In this document: one piece after another, positions 44,022 to 53,907 of the stretch
How the letters are laid out: each line of letters starts with the position of its first letter
Position numbering within the stretch: position 1 is the first letter of the stretch
Assembly (NCBI GenBank): GCA_910578185.1
Contig: CAJTPN010000006.1
Span: 80,794 to 144,793, forward strand
Direction: 5' to 3'
DNA: 64,000 nucleotides
Source: an uncultured Acetatifactor sp.
Lineage (GTDB): Bacteria; Bacillota; Clostridia; Lachnospirales; Lachnospiraceae
The notes under the pieces: generated by a model
Told to the model about the DNA's origin: nothing
The model's database searches: none
Seen by the model: only the letters and a program-made list of their open reading frames with translations
Program-made: the position numbers and the translations under genes

Positions 44022-45482
44022 CTAATTTTCATTTTGGGTCTCTCTGCCTGCGTCCAACAGTTCATTCCTGATACCGAAACTTAGTTTGTCTTCATGTAAA
44101 ACCATTTTGTCAAAATACAATTCCAAAAACACGCCGCTGCAGCCATTCCTACAGTTGGCTTCACATGCACCGCATGATATTTTTTTCATTAAAGAGCTTC
44201 TTTCATTTCCCTGTTTGGCCGGCATACACACATATCCGATCTCTCCGCCCTTTTTCTCCATCGCCCCGCAGGAATTAACCATGATCACCACGCACCCTAA
44301 CTGTTCCGCCAATTCGCAAGCCTCGGAATGCATATCCATGGAAGGCGAATATGCAGGAACAAAAAGAAGGTTAATATTCAGCCTTTTATACATTGTCCTC
44401 ACATCCGGTTTTAACAGATCTTTACAGATCGCTATACCGATTCGCCCGAAATTCTCAATTTCCAAAACAGTATAACCCTTATTTTTCTTGGAATACAGAT
44501 GCTCCAAATATTCTTTCCCATCTTTTTTGTACTTGAATAATGCCTTTTTGAAATAATGAAAAATTTCTTTACCGTTTACATCCGTCAAAATCGAATAATT
44601 TGTACAGTTTTTCCAAACGGAACCGTTGACGGTCAAATATGCCTCTGGCCCCGGGCTTGACCTCAGACACTCCAAAATTTCTTCCGTCATCAGCATTTCC
44701 GGCAAAATCAAGCAGTCCAACGTTCTCCCTGCCAGCCCCTCCCAAGTTCGCTCATATCTCTTATTTAGATCTTCTTTCGGGCTGCTCTTCATTCCGTGTA
44801 TCTCAAAGTTTCCGTTCTCACACTCTATTTCGAAAATGTCTTTAATATGTACATGCGTCAACGGAACCATACCAATTGATAACTGCATATGGCCTGAAAA
44901 GTGAGAATAAAGCAAGCTGTCCCTGGAAGCTCTGAAAAAGCGCACCGGATGTTCTTCAAAGCTCTTTTTATACCTGACGGAATAGTTTTTGATCTGATAG
45001 TCTATATCTTCTATACTGCTCTCCCTGGGTTCCCGAAACGGCGCATATCCATTTTCATCTTTCCTGCTTTGCACCTCGTCAAAAAAACTGTTTACCTTCT
45101 TGGGCGTGACCAACACTTGATCGGTATACTGCCTGTTCAACCCTTCGTATTCAATAAATTCCTCCCCCGTGCCGCTTCTTTCCGCCAGCCTTGGTTCTAT
45201 CCTGTCATCTATCACCAATGCTATGGCAAACAGCCTGTCCACATTCGCTTCCCTGCCTAAAAATTCCTCAATTCCCTTCTTTAAGTGTTCAAACGCATGT
45301 TTCTTATATCCTTTTTTGCACTCCACGTCATATTGTGAAAACACGTCCTGTAATTCACCTGTATATTTCAAGGGCCCTCCGCTGTTATAATCATAATCCG
45401 TATATAACATGGTCACTTCACAACACAGCGCCAGCAAGTCATAGATATTTTTGAGACACTTGATCTGACCGACAACTTCCAT
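44022..45482 (-). CDS. Nitrilase-superfamily-like protein
   Basis: A 486-aa protein. Residues 1-240 match nothing I know. Residues about 240-420 resemble a carbon-nitrogen hydrolase with a candidate triad: Glu262 (LILPEM), Lys312 or a neighbouring Lys (HYFKKALFKYKK) and Cys353 (IGIAICKDLL). A cysteine cluster, Cys437, Cys440, Cys444 and Cys448 (CGACEANCRNGC), follows and could bind metal. AGGGG lies five bases from the ATG. It precedes the winged-helix gene by 238 bases on the same strand. Nitrilase domains occur in some phage-defence proteins (DRT1-type), but no such link is shown here. Confidence 0.72.
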   Translation of the reverse strand: MEVVGQIKCLKNIYDLLALCCEVTMLYTDYDYNSGGPLKYTGELQDVFSQYDVECKKGYKKHAFEHLKKGIEEFLGREANVDRLFAIALVIDDRIEPRLAERSGTGEEFIEYEGLNRQYTDQVLVTPKKVNSFFDEVQSRKDENGYAPFREPRESSIEDIDYQIKNYSVRYKKSFEEHPVRFFRASRDSLLYSHFSGHMQLSIGMVPLTHVHIKDIFEIECENGNFEIHGMKSSPKEDLNKRYERTWEGLAGRTLDCLILPEMLMTEEILECLRSSPGPEAYLTVNGSVWKNCTNYSILTDVNGKEIFHYFKKALFKYKKDGKEYLEHLYSKKNKGYTVLEIENFGRIGIAICKDLLKPDVRTMYKRLNINLLFVPAYSPSMDMHSEACELAEQLGCVVIMVNSCGAMEKKGGEIGYVCMPAKQGNERSSLMKKISCGACEANCRNGCSGVFLELYFDKMVLHEDKLSFGIRNELLDAGRETQNEN

Positions 45483-45751
45483 CTCTTCCCCTTTTGTGTA
45501 AAATTACCCTGATTCCCGCCAAAGCTCCTGTTTTCCTGCACTTATTTTAACACAATAATCTTTATCTGTAAATGTGCCGAACCATATTTTAATGAGCCCG
45601 TTAAAATCGGCTGCCGTTTATTCTGCAACCGATAATTACCATATAAAAAACAAAAAAAGGTATCCTTTTTGCTAAAAACGCATATATTTACCATAACTAA
45701 TCGCTTGCATCCGCCGGGTAGGTATGCCCCCGTGGACGCAGAAGGAAAACT

Positions 45752-47032
45752 ATGCCTGATTCTAACCTTATCGCCGCACAGGAAACGGAAAATGCCAACG
45801 CTTCCTATGAAGGCACCATACAGATCAGCGTGGTATCCTCCATAGGGCAGGTTCCTGTGGAAAATGCCACCGTCACAATATCCTATACCGGAGACCCCGG
45901 CTCTCCCCTGAAAGTACTTACCACCGACAGCTCCGGTCAGACCCCTGTGACTGAACTGCCGGCTCCGCCGCCGGAACTGTCCCTCCAGCCGGAAAACGAA
46001 CAACAGCCTTATTCGGAATACAATATAGAAGTCACGGCGGAAGGGTACGAGCCGGTTCTGGTATCCGGTTCGGAAATCCTTGCAGGCCAATTCTCCCTGC
46101 AGCCCATTCGAATGAATCCCCTGGCCGCAACGGAAGAAGAGGAAAAAGTGGTAATCATCCCGGCTCATACACTGTTTGGAGACTATCCGCCCAAAATCCC
46201 CGAGGATGAGATCAAACCCATGGCAGAGACGGGTGAAATCGTCCTAAGCCGTGTGGTGATTCCGGAGTATGTCATCGTTCACGACGGTGTCCCAAACGAT
46301 TCCACCGCCCCCAATTATTGGGTCCGCTACCGGGACTACATCAAAAACGTCGCCTCCTGCGAAATTTATTCCACATGGCCGGAGAATACCATTTATGCCA
46401 ATATTCTGGTGATCATGTCCTTTACCCTGAATCGAGTGTATACAGAGTGGTACAGAAACCAGGGCTACAACTTCACCATCACATCCTCCACCGCCTATGA
46501 CCAGAAATGGATATATGGAAGAAATATTTTTGAAAATATAGATTATCTGGTAGATACCATCTTTACAAATTACCTTTCCCGTCCAGGCGTTCGGCAGCCG
46601 ATTTTTACTTCTTACTGCGACGGGAAACGGGTAACCTGCTCCGGCCTGAGCCAATGGGGTTCCATGTACCTGGGCGAGCAGGGCTACTCCCCCATTGAGA
46701 TTATCCGATATTACTACGGAAACGATATGTATATCAACACGGCGGACATCGTATCCGGTGTGCCTTCCTCCTGGCCCGGTTACAATCTTGGCATCGGCGC
46801 CTCCGGAGATAAAGTAAGACAGCTCCAGTCACAGCTCAACCGCATTGCCAGAAACTACCCTGCCATCCCAACCATCACCGCTGACGGCATATATGGTCCT
46901 GCCACTGCGGAAGCCGTCCGCACCTTCCAGCGGATTTTCCATCTGCCTCAGACCGGCGTCACCGATTATCCCACCTGGTATGAGATATCGGAAATCTTTG
47001 TGGGTGTATCCAGGATTTCAGAACCTGGTTAA
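45752..47032 (+). CDS. SpoIID-like domain protein with peptidoglycan-binding domain
   Basis: A 426-aa protein. Residues about 15-115 form a carboxypeptidase-regulatory-like beta domain. Residues about 165-335 resemble SpoIID/LytB amidase-enhancer domains: the Glu in VASCEIYSTWP aligns with the lytic Glu of VxxGEMPxSWP, and CSGLSQWGSMYLGEQGYSPI matches the SQWG signature. Residues about 345-410 are a PG_binding_1 domain (LQSQLNRIARNY, GIYGPATAEAVRTFQ). No signal peptide is seen, so it may act in the mother cell during spore formation (inference). The ATG has GAAGGA upstream. Confidence 0.8.
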   Translation: MPDSNLIAAQETENANASYEGTIQISVVSSIGQVPVENATVTISYTGDPGSPLKVLTTDSSGQTPVTELPAPPPELSLQPENEQQPYSEYNIEVTAEGYEPVLVSGSEILAGQFSLQPIRMNPLAATEEEEKVVIIPAHTLFGDYPPKIPEDEIKPMAETGEIVLSRVVIPEYVIVHDGVPNDSTAPNYWVRYRDYIKNVASCEIYSTWPENTIYANILVIMSFTLNRVYTEWYRNQGYNFTITSSTAYDQKWIYGRNIFENIDYLVDTIFTNYLSRPGVRQPIFTSYCDGKRVTCSGLSQWGSMYLGEQGYSPIEIIRYYYGNDMYINTADIVSGVPSSWPGYNLGIGASGDKVRQLQSQLNRIARNYPAIPTITADGIYGPATAEAVRTFQRIFHLPQTGVTDYPTWYEISEIFVGVSRISEPG

Positions 47033-47076
47033 AACGCCGTAAATTATAAATAAACCCCTTCTTTTGTGTGTAAAAA

Positions 47077-47129
47077 TTTTGTGCCGAAAGAGGATGGCAA
47101 ACAGGGTTTGTCAACCAAATTTGGCACAA
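47077..47129. other. Inverted repeat between convergent genes
   Basis: TTTGTGCC at 47077-47084 and GGCACAAA at 47122-47129 face each other, with an inner GCAAAC/GTTTGT pair. It could be an atypical bidirectional terminator or a decayed small repeat element. Confidence 0.35.
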
Positions 47130-47167
47130 AGCACACCAGCAAAAACAGTCTCAAAAAAGCTTTGCCA

Positions 47168-48412
47168 TTACGGACAATCGGACGAGAAATTACTAAGGCC
47201 AAGCAAAATTCTGCTCTCACGCAGCGCATTGCTGGAATCATAATCATATTCTATTGTCTGAATATTCACGTTCGGATACATCTCTTTCAACTTTTTCACA
47301 ATTCCCCGTTCACTGATATGGCTGACCAGACACCCAAAAGGATGAACAATCAGCACATGTCTGCATCCCCGTTCCACGGCAGCTTCCACTTCGGCTGCAA
47401 CCAGCCAGCCGTCTCCCGTGATGCAGTCGCATCCAATGGTTTGAAGCGCCCGCTCCTTTAACCTTGCAAATGGCGGATCCATCTGAAATTGCCCCTGTCT
47501 CCCCACCTCCTCATACAGTTCACGCTGTATTTTCTCCAGATAGGCAATGGCCAGTTCATAGCACCGACGAAAAACCGGCTTGGAAGTATCTGTCAAATAA
47601 GCCCTGTAATCGCTGTCCAACACATAGATGGCATAGTTGATAAATCCTCCCATCATGCATTGACAGCTCTGCCTGTCCAGATATTCTTCCAGATGATGAT
47701 TTCCCAAGGCAGAAAATTTGATATAAATTTCCCCTGCCACACACACCTTCTTTTTCACTGCGGTATTTGTGGGAATCGCTGCAAATTGTTCCACAATATA
47801 TCTGTAGACATAACGCCTCTGACCTGCCCGCAGACGCCGCGCCCTGATGCGTCCCCCAATCTCCTGTTCCAGCCTATGTCGCACCGCTTTCGCAGCGCCG
47901 GATTCACACTCATATGGCTTGGTCTGCTGATAAAGACTCATAATCAGATCCCCGCAGCAGACTGCCGTAACCGCGTCCCGAAACAGCCGGGGCGTAATGC
48001 GAAAGCCAGGATGCTTCTCCTGACCTTTATAGTTCAGTGAAATCACAGGAATCTGTTCATATCCGCATTTTCGCAGCGTTTGTATGATCACATGATAATA
48101 GTTGCCCGCCCGGCAGGCCCCTCCTGCCTGAGGTTCCATAAAGGCAATCTTATCCGCAGGATATTCCCCCTGTTCCAGCGCATCCAGTACCTGTCCTATG
48201 ATCAATATTCCTGGATAACAATAATCATGATTGATACGGCGCAGCGCCTTGTCCTTCAGGTGACGGCTCCCGTGCATCACCGCAAAGCGATAACCGCTTG
48301 CCTCAAATGCAGCCTTCAGGAACGGAGAATGATATTCCAGCATTTCGGGCAGAAGAATCGTATGCGTCTTTTTCATAGCCCTGGTAAACGGAACATTGAT
48401 TACTTCCGACAT
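47168..48412 (-). CDS. Stand-alone acyl-CoA dehydratase activase-related protein (DUF2229-like)
   Basis: A 414-aa protein resembling the C-terminal part of large CoA-substrate-specific activases of the 2-hydroxyacyl-CoA dehydratase family: MEPQAGGACRAGNYYHVIIQ, VCVAGEIYIKFSALGNHHLE, and the C-terminal LIVHPFGCLVSHISERGIVK. Several conserved Cys (CYPG, GGACRAG, PFGC) suggest an Fe-S or metal site. The BadF/HgdC-type ATPase half usually fused or adjacent is absent here. The ATG has AGGAGG 11 bases upstream. It is divergent from the GH31 gene. Confidence 0.8.
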   Translation of the reverse strand: MSEVINVPFTRAMKKTHTILLPEMLEYHSPFLKAAFEASGYRFAVMHGSRHLKDKALRRINHDYCYPGILIIGQVLDALEQGEYPADKIAFMEPQAGGACRAGNYYHVIIQTLRKCGYEQIPVISLNYKGQEKHPGFRITPRLFRDAVTAVCCGDLIMSLYQQTKPYECESGAAKAVRHRLEQEIGGRIRARRLRAGQRRYVYRYIVEQFAAIPTNTAVKKKVCVAGEIYIKFSALGNHHLEEYLDRQSCQCMMGGFINYAIYVLDSDYRAYLTDTSKPVFRRCYELAIAYLEKIQRELYEEVGRQGQFQMDPPFARLKERALQTIGCDCITGDGWLVAAEVEAAVERGCRHVLIVHPFGCLVSHISERGIVKKLKEMYPNVNIQTIEYDYDSSNALRESRILLGLSNFSSDCP

Positions 48413-48669
48413 AATGAAACCCGCCTCCTTTTACACCGCTCTTCCAACAAGACGGCAGCATGCCCAAGTCAGCGTCCTCTTTTCCTTCTAAGTGAACCTG
48501 AGGTTTGAAAAACAGCTGCCTTGCATAAACTGACCGCAAAAAATAAAATAACTGTAGGAAATAATTTGAAATACTGTTATAATTATATCACAAAATATCT
48601 CCGGAATACATTTTTCCAGAAATAGTTTTCATCACTCATTGATTATTAGAAGAAAAGGGAGGAATGCGG

Positions 48670-50649
48670 ATGCAATTTTTTCAAAGCAATAACAGCCTGA
48701 TTGCAAAACACCGAAATGAAACCGTGCTGATTCAGGCATGGGGAAAGGATGCGCTGCGGGTCCGAGCCACCCAGTCGGCCCGATTTTGCGGGGCGGACAA
48801 CGCTCTGGAGACGGCGCCTGCCAAATACACCGCTGAAGTCCAAATTACGGCCAAAGAAGCCGTTATCCGCAACGGTCTCATAAGCTGCGTCTTCCATAAC
48901 GGCGGTCATATGGAATTTTATCGCGGCAGCCAGCGCATTCTAAAGGAATACTACAGGGATTGGGGCGGCGCCAATGAACACAGTCCCAGTCTGCGTCTGT
49001 GCGCCCGTGAATTCAAGCCCGTAAGCGGCAGTGACTATGAAATCACAATGCGTTTTGAAGCCAATGAGGGAGAAAAGATCTTTGGAATGGGCCAATATCA
49101 GCAGCCAAATCTTGATTTAAAGGGCTGTGTTTTGGAACTGGCACAGCGAAATTCCCAGATCAGCATTCCCTTCTACCTCTCCAATAAGGGATATGGCTTT
49201 CTGTGGAACAACGCCGGGATTGGCCAGGTTTGTTTCGGCGCAAACTATACCCAATGGCACAGCAAACTGTCAGAAGAGCTGGACTATTGGATCACGGCAG
49301 CCGATACCCCAAAAGAACTGATGCACAATTACACAGAAGTCACTGGACGGGCGCCGGTATTTCCCGAAAATGCCATGGGCCTGTGGCAGTGCAAGCTGCG
49401 TTACCGAACCCAGGAAGAAGTGCTGGAAGTTGCCAGAGAATACAAAAGGCGGGGGATTGCGCTGGATATCATCGTAATTGATTTCTTCCATTGGATCCGC
49501 CAGGGAGACTGGAGCTTTGACCCCGAATACTGGCCAGATCCACAGGCGATGATGGACGAATTAAAGGAAATGGGAACCCGTTGTATGGTGTCCATCTGGC
49601 CCACGGTAGACAAAAAAAGCGTAAACTTTCGGGAGATGTGGGAAAAAGGCCTCCTGGTCAGAACGGAACGAGGCTCCGCACAGTGCTTTGATTTCCAGGG
49701 TGATACCGTAATTTATGATGCCTTCCACCCGGACGCCCGAGCCTTTATCTGGGAAAAGGCAAAAGAAAACTACTTCCGCTATGGCATTGATACCTTCTGG
49801 CTGGACGAGGCGGAACCGGAGTATTCTTCCTATGATTTTGAGCACTACCGTTACCACTCGGGCGCCGCCCTCAAGATCAGCAACAGTTATCCCCTGTATC
49901 ACGCCAAAGCGTTTTATGACGGCTTAAAGGCATCGGGCCGAAACGACATTGTAAATCTATTGCGGTGTGCCTGGGTCGGCAGCCAGAAATATGCAGCGGT
50001 GGTATGGTCCGGGGACATTAAATCAAACTTTGCGGCTTTGAGGGATCAGTTAAGCGCCGGACTCAATATTGGGATGGCTGGCATTCCCTGGTGGACATCC
50101 GATACGGGCGGTTTCTACGGCGATGTGCGGGACGCTCATTTCAACGAACTTTTAATTCGTTGGTTCCAGTTTTCCACTTTCTGTCCTGTGCTGCGTATGC
50201 ATGGCAACAGAGGGCCATATGACACGCCCAATCTGTCAAATCTGGATTACGGCGGAGGCTTCTCCCCTACGGGACGTCCAAATGAGCTGTGGAGCTATGG
50301 AGAAGAAGTATATGAAATCTTAAAAAAATACCTGGATATCCGCCTGGGCATGAAGGACTATATAAAGTCTGTGATGGCGGAGGCAAGCGAAAACGGCTCC
50401 CCGGTTATCCGCACTTTGTTTTATGAATTTCCCCGGGATACAGCCTGCTGGGACATTGACGACCAATATATGTTTGGGCCCAAATACCTTGTAGCTCCCG
50501 TGCTGACCCAGGGCATGACAGAGCGAACTGTATATCTTCCCCACGGACACTGGCGCAGTATCCACGACGACACCGTATACAGCGGCGAACAGACAATCAC
50601 AGTCCCAGCCCCCCTTGAAATCATCCCGGTCTACGAAAAACTTGGATAA
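48670..50649 (+). CDS. Glycoside hydrolase family 31 (alpha-xylosidase/alpha-glucosidase)
   Basis: A 659-aa GH31 enzyme. The nucleophile is the Asp in DTFWLDEAEPE and the acid/base Asp is in VVWSGDIKSNF; IVIDFFHWIRQGDW and GIPWWTSDTGGFYG line the sugar pocket. The beta-sandwich domain before the barrel contains KIFGMGQYQQPNLDLKG. There is no signal peptide, so it acts on imported oligosaccharides. The start at 48670 has GGGAGG seven bases upstream. The linkage cannot be decided by sequence, but the downstream uxuA and uxuB suggest uronate-bearing xylan-type substrates. Confidence 0.88.
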   Translation: MQFFQSNNSLIAKHRNETVLIQAWGKDALRVRATQSARFCGADNALETAPAKYTAEVQITAKEAVIRNGLISCVFHNGGHMEFYRGSQRILKEYYRDWGGANEHSPSLRLCAREFKPVSGSDYEITMRFEANEGEKIFGMGQYQQPNLDLKGCVLELAQRNSQISIPFYLSNKGYGFLWNNAGIGQVCFGANYTQWHSKLSEELDYWITAADTPKELMHNYTEVTGRAPVFPENAMGLWQCKLRYRTQEEVLEVAREYKRRGIALDIIVIDFFHWIRQGDWSFDPEYWPDPQAMMDELKEMGTRCMVSIWPTVDKKSVNFREMWEKGLLVRTERGSAQCFDFQGDTVIYDAFHPDARAFIWEKAKENYFRYGIDTFWLDEAEPEYSSYDFEHYRYHSGAALKISNSYPLYHAKAFYDGLKASGRNDIVNLLRCAWVGSQKYAAVVWSGDIKSNFAALRDQLSAGLNIGMAGIPWWTSDTGGFYGDVRDAHFNELLIRWFQFSTFCPVLRMHGNRGPYDTPNLSNLDYGGGFSPTGRPNELWSYGEEVYEILKKYLDIRLGMKDYIKSVMAEASENGSPVIRTLFYEFPRDTACWDIDDQYMFGPKYLVAPVLTQGMTERTVYLPHGHWRSIHDDTVYSGEQTITVPAPLEIIPVYEKLG

Positions 50650-50803
50650 GTTTCGGCACTTAAGTGCGAAGAAAGAACCGATTATTAACAGCCTCGAAGC
50701 TAATCGACCGAAAAGAACTTTCGGAGGTTGCCTTTTGCAAAACAGCTCTTTTACATGGGAGCGTCTTTGTGTAGAGGAAAAACTAAATCAGGAGAACATA
50801 AAA

Positions 50804-51871
50804 ATGCAGATGACATTACGCTGGTACGGCAGCAAGTACGATACCGTAACATTAAAACAGATTCGCCAAATCCCCGGTGTCACGGGCGTCATATCCACAT
50901 TGTACGCCACAGAACCGGGTGAAGCCTGGAAGACGGCAGATATCCTCTCTCTGAAAAAAGAAATCCAGGATGCTGGCCTGGAGCTTGCAGGCATTGAAAG
51001 CGTGAACATTCATGACGCCATCAAGATTGGCAGTCCCGACAGAGATCGCTTTATCGACAATTATATTACTACGCTGGAGCGATTGGGACAGGCCGATATC
51101 CACTTGGTCTGCTATAATTTCATGCCTGTGTTCGACTGGACCAGAACGGAATTGGCAAGAATGCGCCCCGACGGTTCCACGGTGCTGGCTTACACCCAGG
51201 AAGCCGTTGACGCCCTGAGTCCGGAAGATATGTTTGCATCCATCAACGGGGATGCAAACGGCTCCATCCTGCCCGGATGGGAACCTCAGCGCATGGCACA
51301 CATCAAAGAGCTTTTTGCACTGTACAAGGACGTGGACGAAGAAAAGCTTTTTGCCAACCTGAAATATTTTCTGGAACGTATTATGCCCGTCTGCGACAAA
51401 TATGATATCAATATGGCAATCCATCCCGACGACCCCGCCTGGAGCGTGTTTGGGCTGCCCCGTATTATTATCAACAAGGCAAACATTCTGCGCATGATGA
51501 AAATGGTTGACAATCCCCACAACGGCGTCACCTTCTGTTCCGGCTCCTACGGTACCAATCTGGAAAACGACCTTCCTGATATGATTCGTTCCCTGAAAGG
51601 CAGAATTCATTTTGCCCATGTGCGCAATTTAAAATTTAACTCTCCCACGGATTTTGAAGAATCGGCGCATTTGTCAAGGGATGGCAGTTTTGATATGTAC
51701 CAAATCATGCTGGCTCTGTATGAAACAGGATTTAACGGCCCCATACGCCCTGACCATGGCCGTATGATATGGGACGAAGTGGCGATGCCGGGATATGGTC
51801 TCTATGACAGGGCCCTGGGCGCAACCTACTTAAACGGATTGTGGGAGGCCATTGAAAAACAGCATTTCTAA
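50804..51871 (+). CDS. uxuA: Mannonate dehydratase
   Basis: A 355-aa enzyme that dehydrates D-mannonate to 2-keto-3-deoxygluconate in glucuronate breakdown. It has MQMTLRWYGSKYDTVTLKQI at the start, YNFMPVFDWTRTEL, AIHPDDPAWSVFGLPR, CSGSYGTN and HFAHVRNL, with the His/Cys/Asp metal ligands of the family. The start at 50804 has AGGAG nine bases upstream; a longer frame into the intergenic region is rejected. It lies between GH31 and uxuB in the same orientation. Confidence 0.95.
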   Translation: MQMTLRWYGSKYDTVTLKQIRQIPGVTGVISTLYATEPGEAWKTADILSLKKEIQDAGLELAGIESVNIHDAIKIGSPDRDRFIDNYITTLERLGQADIHLVCYNFMPVFDWTRTELARMRPDGSTVLAYTQEAVDALSPEDMFASINGDANGSILPGWEPQRMAHIKELFALYKDVDEEKLFANLKYFLERIMPVCDKYDINMAIHPDDPAWSVFGLPRIIINKANILRMMKMVDNPHNGVTFCSGSYGTNLENDLPDMIRSLKGRIHFAHVRNLKFNSPTDFEESAHLSRDGSFDMYQIMLALYETGFNGPIRPDHGRMIWDEVAMPGYGLYDRALGATYLNGLWEAIEKQHF

Positions 51872-52086
51872 GCGTCCTTTGGGCCAAAAAGCATTGCATA
51901 GATTTCTTTGCAAATAGCAAAATAGTATAACGCATAAGAAATCCCATTGACACAAATACTACAAATGCATCCTGTAAAAGTTTGACTTTTGAGCCAAATT
52001 TCACACGAAAAGCCCGAACCCCAGCACTCAACCCATTGCTTGCGGGAACAAACGCGTAAAACACAACGCAGAAACGGAGAAATATC

Positions 52087-53706
52087 ATGAAATTGACCAG
52101 AGCCGATGTGGCAGAAAACCGCAGCGCTTATATGGCTGCCGGTTATTCTCTGCCCACTTTCGATTACGAAACCATTCAAAAAAACACTTATGAGCGTCCG
52201 ATCTGGATCCACTTCGGCGCAGGAAACATTTTCAGGGCTTACCAGGCCAACATCGTCCAGAACTTATTAAATGCAGGCGTAATGGACACAGGGCTTATCG
52301 CGGCGGAGGGCTATGATTACGAAATCATTGAAAAGAGCATTCGCCCTCACGATAATCTCACCATCCTTGCCACCCTGAAAGCCGACAATTCCGTAGAGAA
52401 AACCATCGTGGGCAGCATCATGGAAGCCCTGGTTTTAGACAGCTTAGACGAAAAGGAATACTCCCGTCTAAAAGCAGTTTTTGCCAATCCCTCTCTGCAG
52501 ATGGCCAGCTTTACCATCACGGAGAAAGGATATGCCGTGTACGATGCCAAAGGCAATGTACTGCCTGCCATCCGGGCAGACTTTGAAAAAGGTCCGGCAC
52601 AGCCGGACAGCTATCTGGGCAAGGTGGTGTCCCTTTTATATCACCGCTTTTTAAGCGGCAGCTTTCCCATAGCCATGGTGAGCATGGACAACTGTTCCCA
52701 TAACGGCGACAAGCTGCAGGCAGCCGTGCTGGCCTTCGCAGATACCTGGTGCGAAAAGGGCTTTGCCGAAAAAGGCTTTCGTGATTATGTAAGAGACACT
52801 ATGAAAGTTTCTTTTCCCTGGACCATGATCGACAAAATCACCCCCAGACCGGACGCAAAGGTGGAGGCCTTGCTTGCCAAAGACGGCATAGAAGCGCTTG
52901 ATGCGGTGATCACCTCCAAAAACACCTATATCGCTCCATTCGTCAATGCGGAAGAATGTGAGTATCTGGTAATCGAAGATCACTTCCCCAACGGGCGCCC
53001 GGCCCTGGAAAAAGGCGGCGTTATATTTACCGACAGGGAAACCGTTGACAAAGTAGAAAAAATGAAGGTATGCACCTGCCTGAACCCGCTTCATACCACC
53101 CTTGCCATCTATGGCTGTCTGCTGGGCTACACCCTGATATCCGAAGAAATGAAAGATCCCCTGCTCCGAAAGCTGGTGGAAACCATTGGCTACCAGGAAG
53201 GACTTCCGGTGGTGGTAGATCCGGGTATCCTGGATCCTGAGGAATTCATCCATCAGGTATTAAATGTGCGTATCCCCAATCCTTTTATGCCGGATACTCC
53301 TCAGCGTATTGCCACGGATACCTCCCAAAAACTTGCCATCCGCTTTGGTGAAACCATCAAAGCCTATGAGGCCGATCCCTCGCTAAAGACATCCGATCTG
53401 AAACTGATTCCTCTGGTATTTGCCGGTTGGCTGCGCTATTTGATGGCAATCGACGACAGTGGAAACGCCTACACCCCCAGCGCCGATCCCCTGTTGGAAT
53501 CGGCAGGCGCCTATGTTGCAGATTATCAGCTGAATGATTCGCCCAAGGATCTGTCCGGACTAGATAAGCTGCTCTCCAATGAGAAAGTTTTCGGCGTAAA
53601 CCTGGTGGAAATAGGTATGGCCGAACTGGTAAAGAAATATTTTGAAGAATTGTCCTCCGGCAAGGGTGCAGTAAAGGCCACACTGGAAAAATATGTAAAC
53701 GGTTAA
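52087..53706 (+). CDS. uxuB: Fructuronate reductase (mannitol dehydrogenase family)
   Basis: A 539-aa NAD-dependent polyol dehydrogenase that should interconvert fructuronate and mannonate, the step before uxuA. It has IWIHFGAGNIFRAYQ (nucleotide-binding loop), VSMDNCSHNGDKLQ and the C-terminal domain with LNPLHTTLAIYGCLLGY. GGAG lies seven bases before the ATG. The 215-base gap after uxuA carries no clear promoter. No uxaC isomerase is present in the window. Confidence 0.9.
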   Translation: MKLTRADVAENRSAYMAAGYSLPTFDYETIQKNTYERPIWIHFGAGNIFRAYQANIVQNLLNAGVMDTGLIAAEGYDYEIIEKSIRPHDNLTILATLKADNSVEKTIVGSIMEALVLDSLDEKEYSRLKAVFANPSLQMASFTITEKGYAVYDAKGNVLPAIRADFEKGPAQPDSYLGKVVSLLYHRFLSGSFPIAMVSMDNCSHNGDKLQAAVLAFADTWCEKGFAEKGFRDYVRDTMKVSFPWTMIDKITPRPDAKVEALLAKDGIEALDAVITSKNTYIAPFVNAEECEYLVIEDHFPNGRPALEKGGVIFTDRETVDKVEKMKVCTCLNPLHTTLAIYGCLLGYTLISEEMKDPLLRKLVETIGYQEGLPVVVDPGILDPEEFIHQVLNVRIPNPFMPDTPQRIATDTSQKLAIRFGETIKAYEADPSLKTSDLKLIPLVFAGWLRYLMAIDDSGNAYTPSADPLLESAGAYVADYQLNDSPKDLSGLDKLLSNEKVFGVNLVEIGMAELVKKYFEELSSGKGAVKATLEKYVNG

Positions 53707-53783
53707 ACTGTCACATCCCCATTTGCACCCACAAGCACACTGGTCAGATAGTCGAATGAATACCTTTTTAACCCCTTCATACC

Positions 53784-53823
53784 AAAAGGCCTTCTCTTGC
53801 AACTGTACAAGAAAAGGCCTTTT
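53784..53823 (+). terminator. Terminator downstream of uxuB
   Basis: AAAAGGCCTT at 53784-53793 pairs with AAGGCCTTTT at 53814-53823, with CTTG/CAAG extending the stem. The T-rich 3' arm ends the uxu transcript and faces the htpG gene. Confidence 0.75.
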
Positions 53824-53907
53824 GATTTGGATTGATTCCCATATACTCACCAGATTCATTGTCGCCATGAACCAATTTTGTCTTTCACGGCATTATGGTA
53901 TTCGAGA

